Source of the DNA: GCA-002700125 sp964434385 | GTDB lineage: Bacteria; Chloroflexota; Dehalococcoidia; Lucifugimonadales; Lucifugimonadaceae | Direction: 5' to 3' | NCBI GenBank assembly: GCA_964434385.1 | Contig: CAYSUW010000004.1 | Coordinates: 21,751 to 85,750, forward strand | Length of the DNA: 64,000 nt | In this document: positions 37,461-46,203 of the stretch, in pieces | Numbering within the stretch: position 1 is the first letter of the stretch | How the letters are laid out: each line of letters starts with the position of its first letter | The notes under the pieces: generated by a model | The model's input: only the letters and a program-made list of their open reading frames with translations | Databases searched by the model: none | Told to the model about the DNA's origin: nothing | Program-made: the position numbers and the translations under genes

Positions 37461-38546
37461 ATTAGTTATTGGAAAACATTAGGTTATCCTGAAATAATTA
37501 ACAGCCTTAAACAAGTCTGCAAATCAGATTCTATGCCTAATTCAATTATTATATCAGGACCAAATAATGCTGGAAAAACAACTCTAGCTTTAGATATATC
37601 GAGAGAAGTAAACTGTAAAAATACACAAAATAATTCTTCTGATCAGACAGGAGAATGTCAATGTGATCAGTGCAGAAGAATTGATTCTAACAATCATCCT
37701 GATGTTTTATTAATTAACAAACAATCAATTTGCTCAAATGTTAATGAAAAAGGATCTTGTAATAATTGTGGACCAACAACAAAACAAACTGTAATTCCTA
37801 TTTGTGTTATTAGAGATTTTGTATTAGGAAAATCTCAAACAAAACCTTTTTATGGAACTTTTCAAATTACAATTTTAGAAGATGCTCATTTATTAAGAAG
37901 AGAATCTATTGATCATTTATTAAAAATTTTGGAAGAAGGCACTCCAAATTTTTTAATGATCCTGTTAGTCAAATCTCTAGATGTTTTACCTTTAACTATA
38001 AAATCAAGATGTCAATCTTATAAATTATTTCCTCTACCATCTAAACTAATTGAAAAGTTGCTAGGAAGTCATTACTCTAACAAAAAAGATAATATTGATA
38101 CAATTGCAAAACTATCAAAGGGTTGTTTTGGAAAAGCCATCAATATTATCGAACATCCGATTCTATTAGATAATCAAAATCAAACAATTGAAAGAATCTT
38201 AGAATTATTGAAAAATCCTTTATCGAAACAATTACAATATTCAAATGAACTTTCTAGTTTATATAGAAAAAATAGAGAATCAGTGCAAAACGAACTTGAA
38301 TGCTGGTCGAATTGGTTTAGAGATATATTAATGATTAAAACTAATCAAGAAAAGAAAATAATTTACACGAAATATTTTAATCAAACAAATGAAATTGCAT
38401 CAAAAATATCACTTTCAGAAACTTTGAATTTGCTTAAATCCATATCTTCTTCAAAAAAAACATTGGAAATGAACATAAGCCCACTAGTCATTTTTGATCT
38501 TTTAGTGAAACAAATTCCCAAAAACATCAAAATTAACTCGAATTAG
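37461..38546 (+). CDS. holB: DNA polymerase III delta' subunit, apparent ATT (AUU) start
   Basis: HolB is part of the clamp loader. From the ATT at 37461 the product is 361 residues and starts SYWKTLGYPEIINSLKQ, the usual AAA+ N-terminal helix of this family. The ATG at 37533 would remove it. Walker A is GPNNAGKTTLA near residue 33, a Cys-rich zinc module lies around residues 57-100 (CQCDQC and CNNC), and an ARRESIDHLLKILEE-like stretch near 130 holds the delta' signature with SRC near 178. The GGAGG-TTTAA-ATT arrangement makes an AUU start the simplest reading. It lies between lysA and cmk in one operon. Confidence 0.82.
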   Translation: MSYWKTLGYPEIINSLKQVCKSDSMPNSIIISGPNNAGKTTLALDISREVNCKNTQNNSSDQTGECQCDQCRRIDSNNHPDVLLINKQSICSNVNEKGSCNNCGPTTKQTVIPICVIRDFVLGKSQTKPFYGTFQITILEDAHLLRRESIDHLLKILEEGTPNFLMILLVKSLDVLPLTIKSRCQSYKLFPLPSKLIEKLLGSHYSNKKDNIDTIAKLSKGCFGKAINIIEHPILLDNQNQTIERILELLKNPLSKQLQYSNELSSLYRKNRESVQNELECWSNWFRDILMIKTNQEKKIIYTKYFNQTNEIASKISLSETLNLLKSISSSKKTLEMNISPLVIFDLLVKQIPKNIKINSN

Positions 38547-38560
38547 GAACGGGATTTTTA

Positions 38561-39202
38561 ATGATAATTACTATAGATGGACCTGCAGGAGTAGGAAAAA
38601 CGACAGTAGGAAAATTAACAGCAAATAAACTCGGGATTGGATTCCTAGACACTGGAATAATGTACAGAGCATTAACTTGGTCTCTTCTAAAAAATAATCT
38701 TGAAGACTCTTCAATTGATAAAATTCTTATCCATTTAAAAAACTTGACTTTTGATTTAGATATCAGGAATGTAGACACCACCACAATTTTTATCAATAAA
38801 ATAAATGTGACTGACCTTTTAAATTCACCTCAAGTAGAAGAATATGTATCTAAAATTTCAAGTTTCAGAGAAGTTAGAGAAATAATGGTTATTAAGCAAA
38901 GAGATATTGTGAAAAATACCTCTTCTTTAGTAGTAGGAAGAGATATAGGAACAATAGTATTACCAAATGCTAAATCAAAATTCTATTTAACAGCATCTGC
39001 AGAAGAGAGAGCAAAAAGAAGATTTTCTCAAAAATCAGAAAAAATTTCCTACTCTAAAGTACTGAAAGATATAATTGAAAGAGACAAATTAGACATGTCT
39101 AGAAAATTTTCGCCTTTGAAAATACCTCAAAATGCATTAATTATTAATACAGAGAAAAAAAATATTCATCAAGTTTCAGATGAAATAATTAAAAAAATCT
39201 AA
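38561..39202 (+). CDS. cmk: Cytidylate kinase
   Basis: Cmk phosphorylates CMP and dCMP. The 213-residue protein has the P-loop IDGPAGVGKTTVG at residues 4-16, LDTGIMYRALTW near 30, and the (d)CMP-binding VVGRDIGTIV near 125, followed by FYLTASAEERAKRR near 142. Length and motifs match the family. It lies between holB and plsC with short gaps. Confidence 0.96.
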   Translation: MIITIDGPAGVGKTTVGKLTANKLGIGFLDTGIMYRALTWSLLKNNLEDSSIDKILIHLKNLTFDLDIRNVDTTTIFINKINVTDLLNSPQVEEYVSKISSFREVREIMVIKQRDIVKNTSSLVVGRDIGTIVLPNAKSKFYLTASAEERAKRRFSQKSEKISYSKVLKDIIERDKLDMSRKFSPLKIPQNALIINTEKKNIHQVSDEIIKKI

Positions 39203-39203
39203 A

Positions 39204-39893
39204 ATGAACCTTCTTTATAAAACTTGCAATATTGGTTTAAGGCAAACTTTAAAAATGTTTACTACATCTTATGAAGTTGAGGGTTTAACCAATGTGCCTA
39301 GAAATGATCCTCTAATAATAGTTAGTAATCATTTAGCCAACGTAGATCCAGGTATATTATCAGCAAGCATTAAAAGAAGACTAAATTTTGCTGCGAAGTC
39401 AGATCTTTTCAAAAATCCAATTCTAAGAATATTACTAAATTCATATGGTGCGATTCCATTGAAAAGAAGTCAAGCAGATTTAAAAGCATTCAAAACAATG
39501 CTTTATATATTATCAAAATCAAAAGGGACTATGGTGATTTTCCCTGAAGGTCATAGAAGTAACGGAAACTTATTAAAAGCTAAAACGGGAATAGCGAAAA
39601 TAGCTCTTCATAGTAAAGCCAATTTGATTCCAGTAAGTATTACAGGAACAAATCACCTTCGTTCAGTACTTAGAGTATTAAAACCTACAGGTTCTATAAA
39701 AATTACTTGTGGAAAGCCTTTTAAATTACAGGATGGATTGTCTTATAATGAAAAAACTGATTTGGAAGGAATTACCAATGAAGTAATGTTACGAATTGCA
39801 AATTTATTACCAGAAAATTATCGTGGATTTTATAATAAAAGAACTGAATTTATTTTTACAAAAGAATTATTTAATACCCAAAAGGAAAATTAA
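39204..39893 (+). CDS. plsC: 1-acyl-sn-glycerol-3-phosphate acyltransferase (PlsC-like)
   Basis: This enzyme adds the second acyl chain in phosphatidic acid synthesis. The 229-residue protein has the family box I NHLANVD (H-x4-D) near residues 33-39, GAIPLKRS box II near 75, and FPEGHRS box III near 113. It follows cmk by one base, an arrangement (cmk-plsC) common in Gram-positive and Chloroflexota genomes. Acyl-phosphate or acyl-carrier input may connect to fakA, but this is inference. Confidence 0.92.
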   Translation: MNLLYKTCNIGLRQTLKMFTTSYEVEGLTNVPRNDPLIIVSNHLANVDPGILSASIKRRLNFAAKSDLFKNPILRILLNSYGAIPLKRSQADLKAFKTMLYILSKSKGTMVIFPEGHRSNGNLLKAKTGIAKIALHSKANLIPVSITGTNHLRSVLRVLKPTGSIKITCGKPFKLQDGLSYNEKTDLEGITNEVMLRIANLLPENYRGFYNKRTEFIFTKELFNTQKEN

Positions 39894-41735
39894 ATGTGTG
39901 GTATCTATGCATATATAGGGAATAAGCCTGCAGCTCCATCACTTATAGAAGGAATCAAAAAACTCGAATATAGAGGTTATGATAGCGTAGGGATATCTAC
40001 TATAGAAAATGGAACTGATATTGTAATCCATAAAGTAGTAGGAAACACAAAAAAATTAAAAAGTAACTTATCTAGGGAATCTCTAGATGGTACTATTGGC
40101 ATAGCTCATACACGCTGGGCAACACACGGGAAAATATCAAAAGCAAATGCTCATCCTCATATAAGTAATAATAATGATGTAGCTATATCTCATAATGGAA
40201 TTATTGAAAATTATTTAGATCTAAAACAAGAATTATTAAATGACAATTTTACTTTTAAATCAGAGACAGACAGTGAAATAATTTCACATTTAATTTCAAA
40301 ATTTTTAAATGAAGGCATTTCTCTAGAATCTTCTATTTCTAAATTAACAAAAAAAATCAAAGGAGCTTCTTCGATTGTTGGATTTACTACACAATCTCCT
40401 GACACTTTATTCGCACTCAAAATAGGAAATGCTGGAGGATTGCTAATTAGTAATGAAAGTAATTTTTCTTTAGTTGCAAGCGATACAATTCCATTAATAG
40501 GTAATTCTAAAAAATTTATAGCATTAGAAGATAGGGACATTGCATTAATCAAGAAGAATAAAATTTCAATTTCAAATAATAATAAAATTGTTACTCCAAA
40601 ATTTTATCTTCTTGAAGATAAAAAACAAAAAGTTACTAAATCTTCATTCAGTCATTTCATGGAAAAAGAAATTAATGACCAAGGACAATCTGCTTTATAT
40701 TCATTAAATGATAGGGTGGATTTCGAAAATCACTCTATAGAATTTAAAGAATTAATCAAATCATTAAAAACACTTAACAAAATTAAAAGAGTAATTTTGA
40801 TAGGAATGGGTAGCAGTTTCAATGCTTGTATGTTAGGAGCAAAATATTTTGAATCTTTGACAAAGATTCCCGCATTTGCTGAAAATTCTTCTGAATTTCT
40901 TTATAGTGAAAAAATTATCTCCAAAGAAGATCTGATTATAGCAATTACTCAATCAGGAGAAACTGCAGAAACAATAAGATGTATAGAAAAATCAAAACAA
41001 AATGGATGTTACGCTATATCTTTAGTTGAACAAAAAATTTCTCAAGCTGGGAGAATTTCTGATATTTGTATTCCTTTAAATTGTGGACAAGAATTCTCAG
41101 TAGCAGCTACGAAAACATTCACTAGTTCACTAATTATTCTTTACACTTTAGCCTTATTTTTTGCTTCTAAAACCAATAATCAAACTGATATAGAAGTTAA
41201 AGATCATTTATCAGATTTAAATAAATTACCTAGGTTAATAGGTGAAACAATTCAACAGCAATCTTTATATAAAAAAATATCTAAAAAAATTTATTCAAAA
41301 GATCATCTCCTTTATCTAGGTAGAGAAAACATGTTGCCTATAGCATCAGAAGGTGCTTTAAAGATGAAAGAGGTTAGTTATTTGCATGCTGAAGCTTACC
41401 CTGCAGGCGAAATGAAACATGGAGTTAATGCATTAATTGGACCTTCTATGCCTACAATAATTCTAGCTCCATCTGATGAACTGCACAGTAAAATGATTAA
41501 TACTATTAATGAAATATTATCTAGAAATGGAAATATAATAGCTCTCATATCTGAAGGTGATAAATTAATCCCTAATTTAGTAGATGAATGTATTGTTCTT
41601 CCTAATCTAAATAAATTCCTAAACCCTATTCTTTTTACAATCCCCTTACAATTAATCGCTTTTCATACTGCTATCTCAAAAAAATTAAATCCTGATAGAC
41701 CACGAAATTTAGCAAAAACAGTGACAGTAGAGTAG
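39894..41735 (+). CDS. glmS: Glutamine--fructose-6-phosphate aminotransferase
   Basis: GlmS makes glucosamine-6-phosphate for cell-wall and surface sugars. The 613-residue protein begins with Cys2 (MCGIYAYIG), the glutaminase nucleophile after Met removal. It has EYRGYDSVG near 26, HTRWATHG near 73, and two SIS domains with the GSSFNA (near 305) and TQSGETAET (near 350) phosphate-binding motifs. The C-terminus ends PRNLAKTVTVE, as in GlmS proteins. The start ATG directly abuts the plsC stop. It precedes the restriction-modification pair. Confidence 0.97.
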   Translation: MCGIYAYIGNKPAAPSLIEGIKKLEYRGYDSVGISTIENGTDIVIHKVVGNTKKLKSNLSRESLDGTIGIAHTRWATHGKISKANAHPHISNNNDVAISHNGIIENYLDLKQELLNDNFTFKSETDSEIISHLISKFLNEGISLESSISKLTKKIKGASSIVGFTTQSPDTLFALKIGNAGGLLISNESNFSLVASDTIPLIGNSKKFIALEDRDIALIKKNKISISNNNKIVTPKFYLLEDKKQKVTKSSFSHFMEKEINDQGQSALYSLNDRVDFENHSIEFKELIKSLKTLNKIKRVILIGMGSSFNACMLGAKYFESLTKIPAFAENSSEFLYSEKIISKEDLIIAITQSGETAETIRCIEKSKQNGCYAISLVEQKISQAGRISDICIPLNCGQEFSVAATKTFTSSLIILYTLALFFASKTNNQTDIEVKDHLSDLNKLPRLIGETIQQQSLYKKISKKIYSKDHLLYLGRENMLPIASEGALKMKEVSYLHAEAYPAGEMKHGVNALIGPSMPTIILAPSDELHSKMINTINEILSRNGNIIALISEGDKLIPNLVDECIVLPNLNKFLNPILFTIPLQLIAFHTAISKKLNPDRPRNLAKTVTVE

Positions 41736-41766
41736 TTTATAATTGGTATTCTCGAAGATAAATCTG

Positions 41767-41790
41767 TCAAAGTTATGAAAATGACTTTGA
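41767..41790 (+). promoter_or_regulatory. GAAA-capped hairpin before the restriction endonuclease gene
   Basis: TCAAAGTTAT, then GAAA, then ATGACTTTGA form a 10-bp stem (one G-U pair in RNA) with a GNRA tetraloop. It ends 7 bases before the nuclease start codon and covers where a ribosome-binding site would lie. The U-tract expected of a terminator is absent. It may limit translation of the nuclease. Confidence 0.5.
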
Positions 41791-41801
41791 ATAAAAAATG
41801 A
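41775..41801 (+). CDS. Eight-codon leader ORF overlapping the nuclease start
   Basis: A reading frame of eight codons (MKMTLNKK) starts in the hairpin loop and ends in TGA at 41799-41801, overlapping the ATG of the nuclease gene (ATGA). Such overlaps can couple translation of a leader to the next gene. No clear Shine-Dalgarno sequence precedes it, so it may be chance. Confidence 0.3.
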   Translation: MKMTLNKK

Positions 41802-42448
41802 AGATTAAAGAAGCATTACCACAGTTAAATAAATGTGTAGGAATTAAATTTGGAGATTTATTTTCTGATTTAACCCTAGATTTAAGAATAAATAAGGGCA
41901 ATGTCGAACAACTTATTCTTTTAAAAATAGGACTTAATTTAGACTCAGCACTAACAGATTTTGAAGACGGAGAACTTAAAACAAATAAAAGTAATTCTTA
42001 TGAGCTCCCTAAAGAGACAATGTTTATTACTCAAATTTCTCAACAAATTGATTCTTTGGTATCAGACAATCCCATACCATTCTTAAAATCAAATCTTTAC
42101 AAGAAAATTAAAAGATTAGTTTTTTTACCAGTTTGTAAAGACCCTAATGATATAAAGGATTGGTTTTTTGTTTCTGTGGTTGATTGTAATTTAGAAGCAG
42201 AAAAGGATTTAAGAGATAAATTAGAAAAAGATTATTATGAAATTTGTAATAAACTTAGATGGAATATTGAGAATAGTGATGATGGATATATACATACTAG
42301 TAATGGAGATCTAATCCAAGTTAGATCAAAAGACACAAAGCCTTATCGTCCTATTTTTTCAAATACATATAATCGAAATATTTCTAATAAGAATCATGCT
42401 TTTTATTTTAAGAAAGAATTTATGATTCATTGTCAAAATCTTTTATAG
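41798..42448 (+). CDS. Probable type II restriction endonuclease, MutH/Sau3AI-like
   Basis: A 216-residue protein next to a DpnA-like methylase. Residues 30-70 look like the MutH/Sau3AI catalytic core: a KGNVEQ segment with a Glu, then a hydrophobic helix, then DFEDGELKTNK with the D-x-n-E-x-K metal-binding pattern. The Asp-Glu gap is two residues shorter than in MutH as I recall it, so the metal-site assignment is tentative. The length fits a single-domain nuclease such as MutH, not the duplicated Sau3AI. GATC is the likely site by family and partner, which is inference. A hairpin and mini-ORF precede it. Confidence 0.7.
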   Translation: MKIKEALPQLNKCVGIKFGDLFSDLTLDLRINKGNVEQLILLKIGLNLDSALTDFEDGELKTNKSNSYELPKETMFITQISQQIDSLVSDNPIPFLKSNLYKKIKRLVFLPVCKDPNDIKDWFFVSVVDCNLEAEKDLRDKLEKDYYEICNKLRWNIENSDDGYIHTSNGDLIQVRSKDTKPYRPIFSNTYNRNISNKNHAFYFKKEFMIHCQNLL

Positions 42449-42468
42449 AAACATAATATGTAATAATC

Positions 42469-43239
42469 ATGGTTTCTAAAATGAATAAAAGTAAGAATAT
42501 ACAAGTTCTTCAAGGTAATTGCCTTGAAGTAATGGACCAACTTTATGAAGATCTAGGAGAATCTATTGATTTCATCTTTGCTGATCCTCCATATTTCTTA
42601 TCTAATGGCGGAATTACATGTCAAAATGGGCGAATGGTTAAAGTAGATAAAGGAGAATGGGACAAATCTAAAGGTGCAGAAGTAAATCATCAATTTAATT
42701 TAGAGTGGATAAAAAGATGCCAAAAATTATTAAAGCCAAATGGTTCATTAATGGTATCAGGCACTTTTCATATAATTTATTCCGTAGGTTTTGCAATGCA
42801 ACAATTAAATATGAAAATGCTCAATAATATTACTTGGGAAAAGCCAAATCCTCCACCAAACTTGGCTTGTAGATATTTTACACATAGCACTGAAACTATC
42901 ATCTGGGCTGCAAAAACTTTAAAGTCCAAACATTATTTCGAATACGAACTTATGAAAGAAATTAATGATGGAAAGCAAATGAAAGATGTTTGGAAAATGA
43001 CAAGTCCAAAAAAATCTGAAAAAACTTTCGGAAAACATCCTACACAAAAACCTTTAGAATTATTGACTAGAATAATTTTATCTACAACTAAAAAAAACGA
43101 TTTAGTCCTAGATCCATTTAATGGAAGTGGCACAACTGGAGTATCTTGCAGTTTAAATAATAGAAAATATATTGGGATTGAGTTGGAAGATGAATTTATT
43201 GATTTAACAAACCGAAGAATTAATGAGGTAAAAAAATAA
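42469..43239 (+). CDS. DNA adenine methyltransferase (DpnA-like, beta class)
   Basis: A 256-residue N6-adenine or N4-cytosine methyltransferase. Motif IV FADPPYFLSNGGITCQNG lies near residues 36-54. A C-terminal motif I FNGSGTTG is near 222, giving the order of beta-class enzymes. The central NITWEKPNPPPNLACR and YFTHSTETI segments closely recall the DpnA/LlaDCHIB group that methylates GATC in single- or double-stranded DNA. It would protect host DNA from the nuclease upstream. Starts at 42469 and 42481 are both possible. Confidence 0.88.
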   Translation: MVSKMNKSKNIQVLQGNCLEVMDQLYEDLGESIDFIFADPPYFLSNGGITCQNGRMVKVDKGEWDKSKGAEVNHQFNLEWIKRCQKLLKPNGSLMVSGTFHIIYSVGFAMQQLNMKMLNNITWEKPNPPPNLACRYFTHSTETIIWAAKTLKSKHYFEYELMKEINDGKQMKDVWKMTSPKKSEKTFGKHPTQKPLELLTRIILSTTKKNDLVLDPFNGSGTTGVSCSLNNRKYIGIELEDEFIDLTNRRINEVKK

Positions 43240-43272
43240 TTTATTTAAGCAAATAAACTAATAGGGCAGTAT

Positions 43273-44367
43273 ATGGCTTTATCAAAAGATAATATATTTA
43301 AAGAAATCTCAATCCAAAATTCTAATAAAGAAAAAAATCTTTCTCCTTTTGCGATGACAAGTGAAAAATCTAAAGGAAGAAAAGTTGAAGAAATACCAAA
43401 TAACTTACGATCATCATTTCAGATAGATAGAGATAGAATTATCCACACTAATACATTTCGAAGACTAAAACATAAGAGTCAGGTGTTTATAGCACCACAA
43501 GGTGATCATTATGTAACTAGATTAACGCATACTATTGAAGTGTCTCAGATAGCAAGAACCATAGCACGAGCACTTAATTTAAATGAAGATTTAGTTGAAG
43601 CTACATCTTTAGGACATGATTTAGGTCATTCTCCATTTGGTCATATTGGAGAAACAGTGTTAAATGAACTTAATTCTGAAGGTTTTCATCATAGTAGACA
43701 AAGTGTAAGAATAGTAGAAATACTTGAAAAAAATGGGTTAGGACTAAATTTAACTTTTGAAGTGATTGATGGAATTAAACACCACTCGAAACCTCAAGGA
43801 GATTTCATGAAACCCGAGTTGGTGTCTAAACTTTCTTTAGAAGCTCAAATTGTAAGGCTCTCAGACTCTATAGCATATTTAGCACATGATATTAATGATG
43901 CAATAAGAGCCCAAATGATTACTGAAAAGGATTTACCTGAAGAAACAAAGAAAAATCTAGGTGAAAAACATAGTGAAAGGCTAAATAATATCATCACAGA
44001 TGTAATAATAAGTTCCTGGGATTGTAGCGGACAATCAAAATCCAATAATTCTGAAAAACCTTGGATTAGAATGTCCTCTAAAATCACAAATGTAATTACA
44101 GATTTACGAAATTTTATGTTTGAAAATATTTACTTACCTATTGGGGTTACAAGAGAAGGGAAAATTTCTAAAGAAATTGTAAAAATATTATTTGAACATT
44201 ATAGAAATAATATTGATATGATTCCAGATTATATAAAATCAATATCAAATTCTGAAGAAAGAATGGTAACAGATTATGTTTGCGGAATGACAGATTTGTT
44301 TGCATTAAGAGCTGCAGAACAACTTAAGCCAGGCTTAACTACAAATATGTTTGATGGAAGATTCTAG
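43273..44367 (+). CDS. dgt: Deoxyguanosine triphosphate triphosphohydrolase-like (HD domain)
   Basis: dGTPases cut dNTPs into nucleoside and triphosphate. The 364-residue protein has the family start (SKGRKVEE, RSSFQIDRDRI), then TNTFRRLKHKSQVF near 55, LTHTIEVSQIAR near 82 and the HD-metal site GHDLGHSPFGHIGE near 113-126. A second metal Asp lies in LSDSIAYLAHD near 196. It sits upstream of dnaG and rpoD, an arrangement common in Gram-positives and Chloroflexota. The ATG follows the methylase by 33 bases. Confidence 0.93.
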   Translation: MALSKDNIFKEISIQNSNKEKNLSPFAMTSEKSKGRKVEEIPNNLRSSFQIDRDRIIHTNTFRRLKHKSQVFIAPQGDHYVTRLTHTIEVSQIARTIARALNLNEDLVEATSLGHDLGHSPFGHIGETVLNELNSEGFHHSRQSVRIVEILEKNGLGLNLTFEVIDGIKHHSKPQGDFMKPELVSKLSLEAQIVRLSDSIAYLAHDINDAIRAQMITEKDLPEETKKNLGEKHSERLNNIITDVIISSWDCSGQSKSNNSEKPWIRMSSKITNVITDLRNFMFENIYLPIGVTREGKISKEIVKILFEHYRNNIDMIPDYIKSISNSEERMVTDYVCGMTDLFALRAAEQLKPGLTTNMFDGRF

Positions 44368-44412
44368 GTCAGATAAGATATAGATTAACATTTCTGTATC
44401 ATCAATTTTATA

Positions 44413-46203
44413 ATGGCAAATTCTGATTTAGTAAAAGAAGTAAAAAACAATATCAATATTGTAGAATTAGTCTCTGAATCTACCAATTTAACTGGTAATC
44501 GAAATGCCCTAAAAGGATTATGCCCTTTTCACAATGAAAAAACCCCGTCATTTGTTGTATATCCAGAAAAACAAACATGGAGATGTTTTGGTGCCTGCGC
44601 TTCAGGAGGAGATATATTTAACTTCATAATGAATTCAGAAAATATAAATTTTCCTCAAGCTTTATCAATAGCTGCAGATAAAGCTGGAATAAAACTAAAT
44701 TATAATTCTGAAATTAAAAGAGACACGGAATCTATTATTCATGCTAATGAGATTGCGAGTTCTTATTTCCAATCTTTAATAAAAACTCCTCAAGGAGAAA
44801 ATGCTAAAAATTATCTGATTAATAGAGGAATTGATGAAGAGATAATTTTGAAAAGAGGTTTGGGAGTAAACTACGAAGGCATGAATACACTTGCTGACTA
44901 TTTAAAATCAAAATCGGTTGATGGGACAGCAGCAATAAAATCTGGCCTCTTAGTCAAATGGAATAATAACATTTGGAAAGATGCCTTTACAAACAGAATA
45001 ACAATAGAAATCAGAGATGAAAATAATAAAATTGTTGGTTTTGGAGCTAGAGCACTAGGTGAGAATCATCCCAAATATATAAATACAAGACAAACTCAAA
45101 TTTTCAATAAATCGAAAATTTTGTATGGACTTAATTGGGCAAAAAACTCTATAAAAGAATCAAGTACTGCAGTAATAGTTGAAGGGTATTTTGATGTTAT
45201 AACCGCTCATGAACATGGTTTCACAAATGTTGTAGGGTGCATGGGAACCTCAATAACAGATGAACAATTGAAAATACTTAATCCTCTATGCTCAAAAATA
45301 ATCCTATCTCTCGATGCTGATGATGCTGGGAAAAAGGCTACTTATAATAATTTAATAAAAATAATAAGCAACACTGAAAACCCTGAATTATTACATGAAA
45401 AAATTTATATCTGTGACACGAATGAGAAAGATGATCCTGACCAAATGATTCGTGAAAACCCTGAATCATGGAAGTCACACATTAATAACGTTAAATCATT
45501 AATTTCTTATTTAATAGAAAATATTGATTACTCCTATAACTTATCTGAAGATGATCAATTAATAGAAGCCTCACAATCAATTTATCCAATCATTATTTCC
45601 ATAAATAATTCCCACGAACAAAATAAAGCATATGATGATTTAGCAAAAAAATTAAAAATCTCTAGAAATCAATTACAACTACTACCAAAACCAAAAGTAA
45701 TTAAAAATCAATCAAAATATCTTTATACTCAATCATGGCAAAGCAATGAATTGAATCATGAAAGCAAACTCGATGAAGCATTAATTCATTTTCTAATAAA
45801 TAATAAAGAACTAATTGACTCTGCAAAAACTATTATAGATCCTAAATATTTTTCTCCCGTATATCAACATATATACGAAAAAATCATATCTGATATACCA
45901 TTAAATGAAATATTAGAAAATATAAATAACTCTTCTGATGATTTTACACTGGAAATTATAGGTAAAATTTTAAATCAAAATCAACCTTCAGAATTTCAAG
46001 AAAGTAAAATGACTATTATGAATGACTACATTAGAAGAATCCGTGAAAGATATTTAAAAGACAGAAAAATTGAAACAGAAAAAATAATGAAAGAGCGTAT
46101 GATAGAAAAAGATAAAAACTCTCTACAAGAGTGGGATTCTATTATGGAAGAAGCTATAAAAGACAATCTAGAAATTAAAACTTTACAAGAATCTAAGAAA
46201 TAA
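44413..46203 (+). CDS. dnaG: DNA primase
   Basis: DnaG makes RNA primers for replication. The N-terminal zinc finger is CPFH (Cys37-His40) and CFGAC (Cys58-Cys62), a Cys-x3-Cys variant of the usual Cys-x2-Cys. The TOPRIM domain shows VIVEGYFDVI near 256-265, GTSIT near 280 and LSLDADDAGKKA near 298. A C-terminal DnaB-binding helical region follows. The 596-residue length is typical. Its stop overlaps the rpoD start by one base (TAATG), showing translational coupling. Confidence 0.96.
   Translation: MANSDLVKEVKNNINIVELVSESTNLTGNRNALKGLCPFHNEKTPSFVVYPEKQTWRCFGACASGGDIFNFIMNSENINFPQALSIAADKAGIKLNYNSEIKRDTESIIHANEIASSYFQSLIKTPQGENAKNYLINRGIDEEIILKRGLGVNYEGMNTLADYLKSKSVDGTAAIKSGLLVKWNNNIWKDAFTNRITIEIRDENNKIVGFGARALGENHPKYINTRQTQIFNKSKILYGLNWAKNSIKESSTAVIVEGYFDVITAHEHGFTNVVGCMGTSITDEQLKILNPLCSKIILSLDADDAGKKATYNNLIKIISNTENPELLHEKIYICDTNEKDDPDQMIRENPESWKSHINNVKSLISYLIENIDYSYNLSEDDQLIEASQSIYPIIISINNSHEQNKAYDDLAKKLKISRNQLQLLPKPKVIKNQSKYLYTQSWQSNELNHESKLDEALIHFLINNKELIDSAKTIIDPKYFSPVYQHIYEKIISDIPLNEILENINNSSDDFTLEIIGKILNQNQPSEFQESKMTIMNDYIRRIRERYLKDRKIETEKIMKERMIEKDKNSLQEWDSIMEEAIKDNLEIKTLQESKK

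Noticed and set aside
37533..38546. holB start at the ATG
   Set aside because: No ribosome-binding site precedes it, and the conserved N-terminal helix lies upstream in frame after GGAGG-TTTAA-ATT.
41767..41790. Terminator after glmS
   Set aside because: No U-run follows the stem; a run of A follows instead, and it lies against the next gene's start codon.
41798..43239. Claim that GATC is under-represented because of the restriction system
   Set aside because: GATC is seen often by eye, and no reliable count could be made here.
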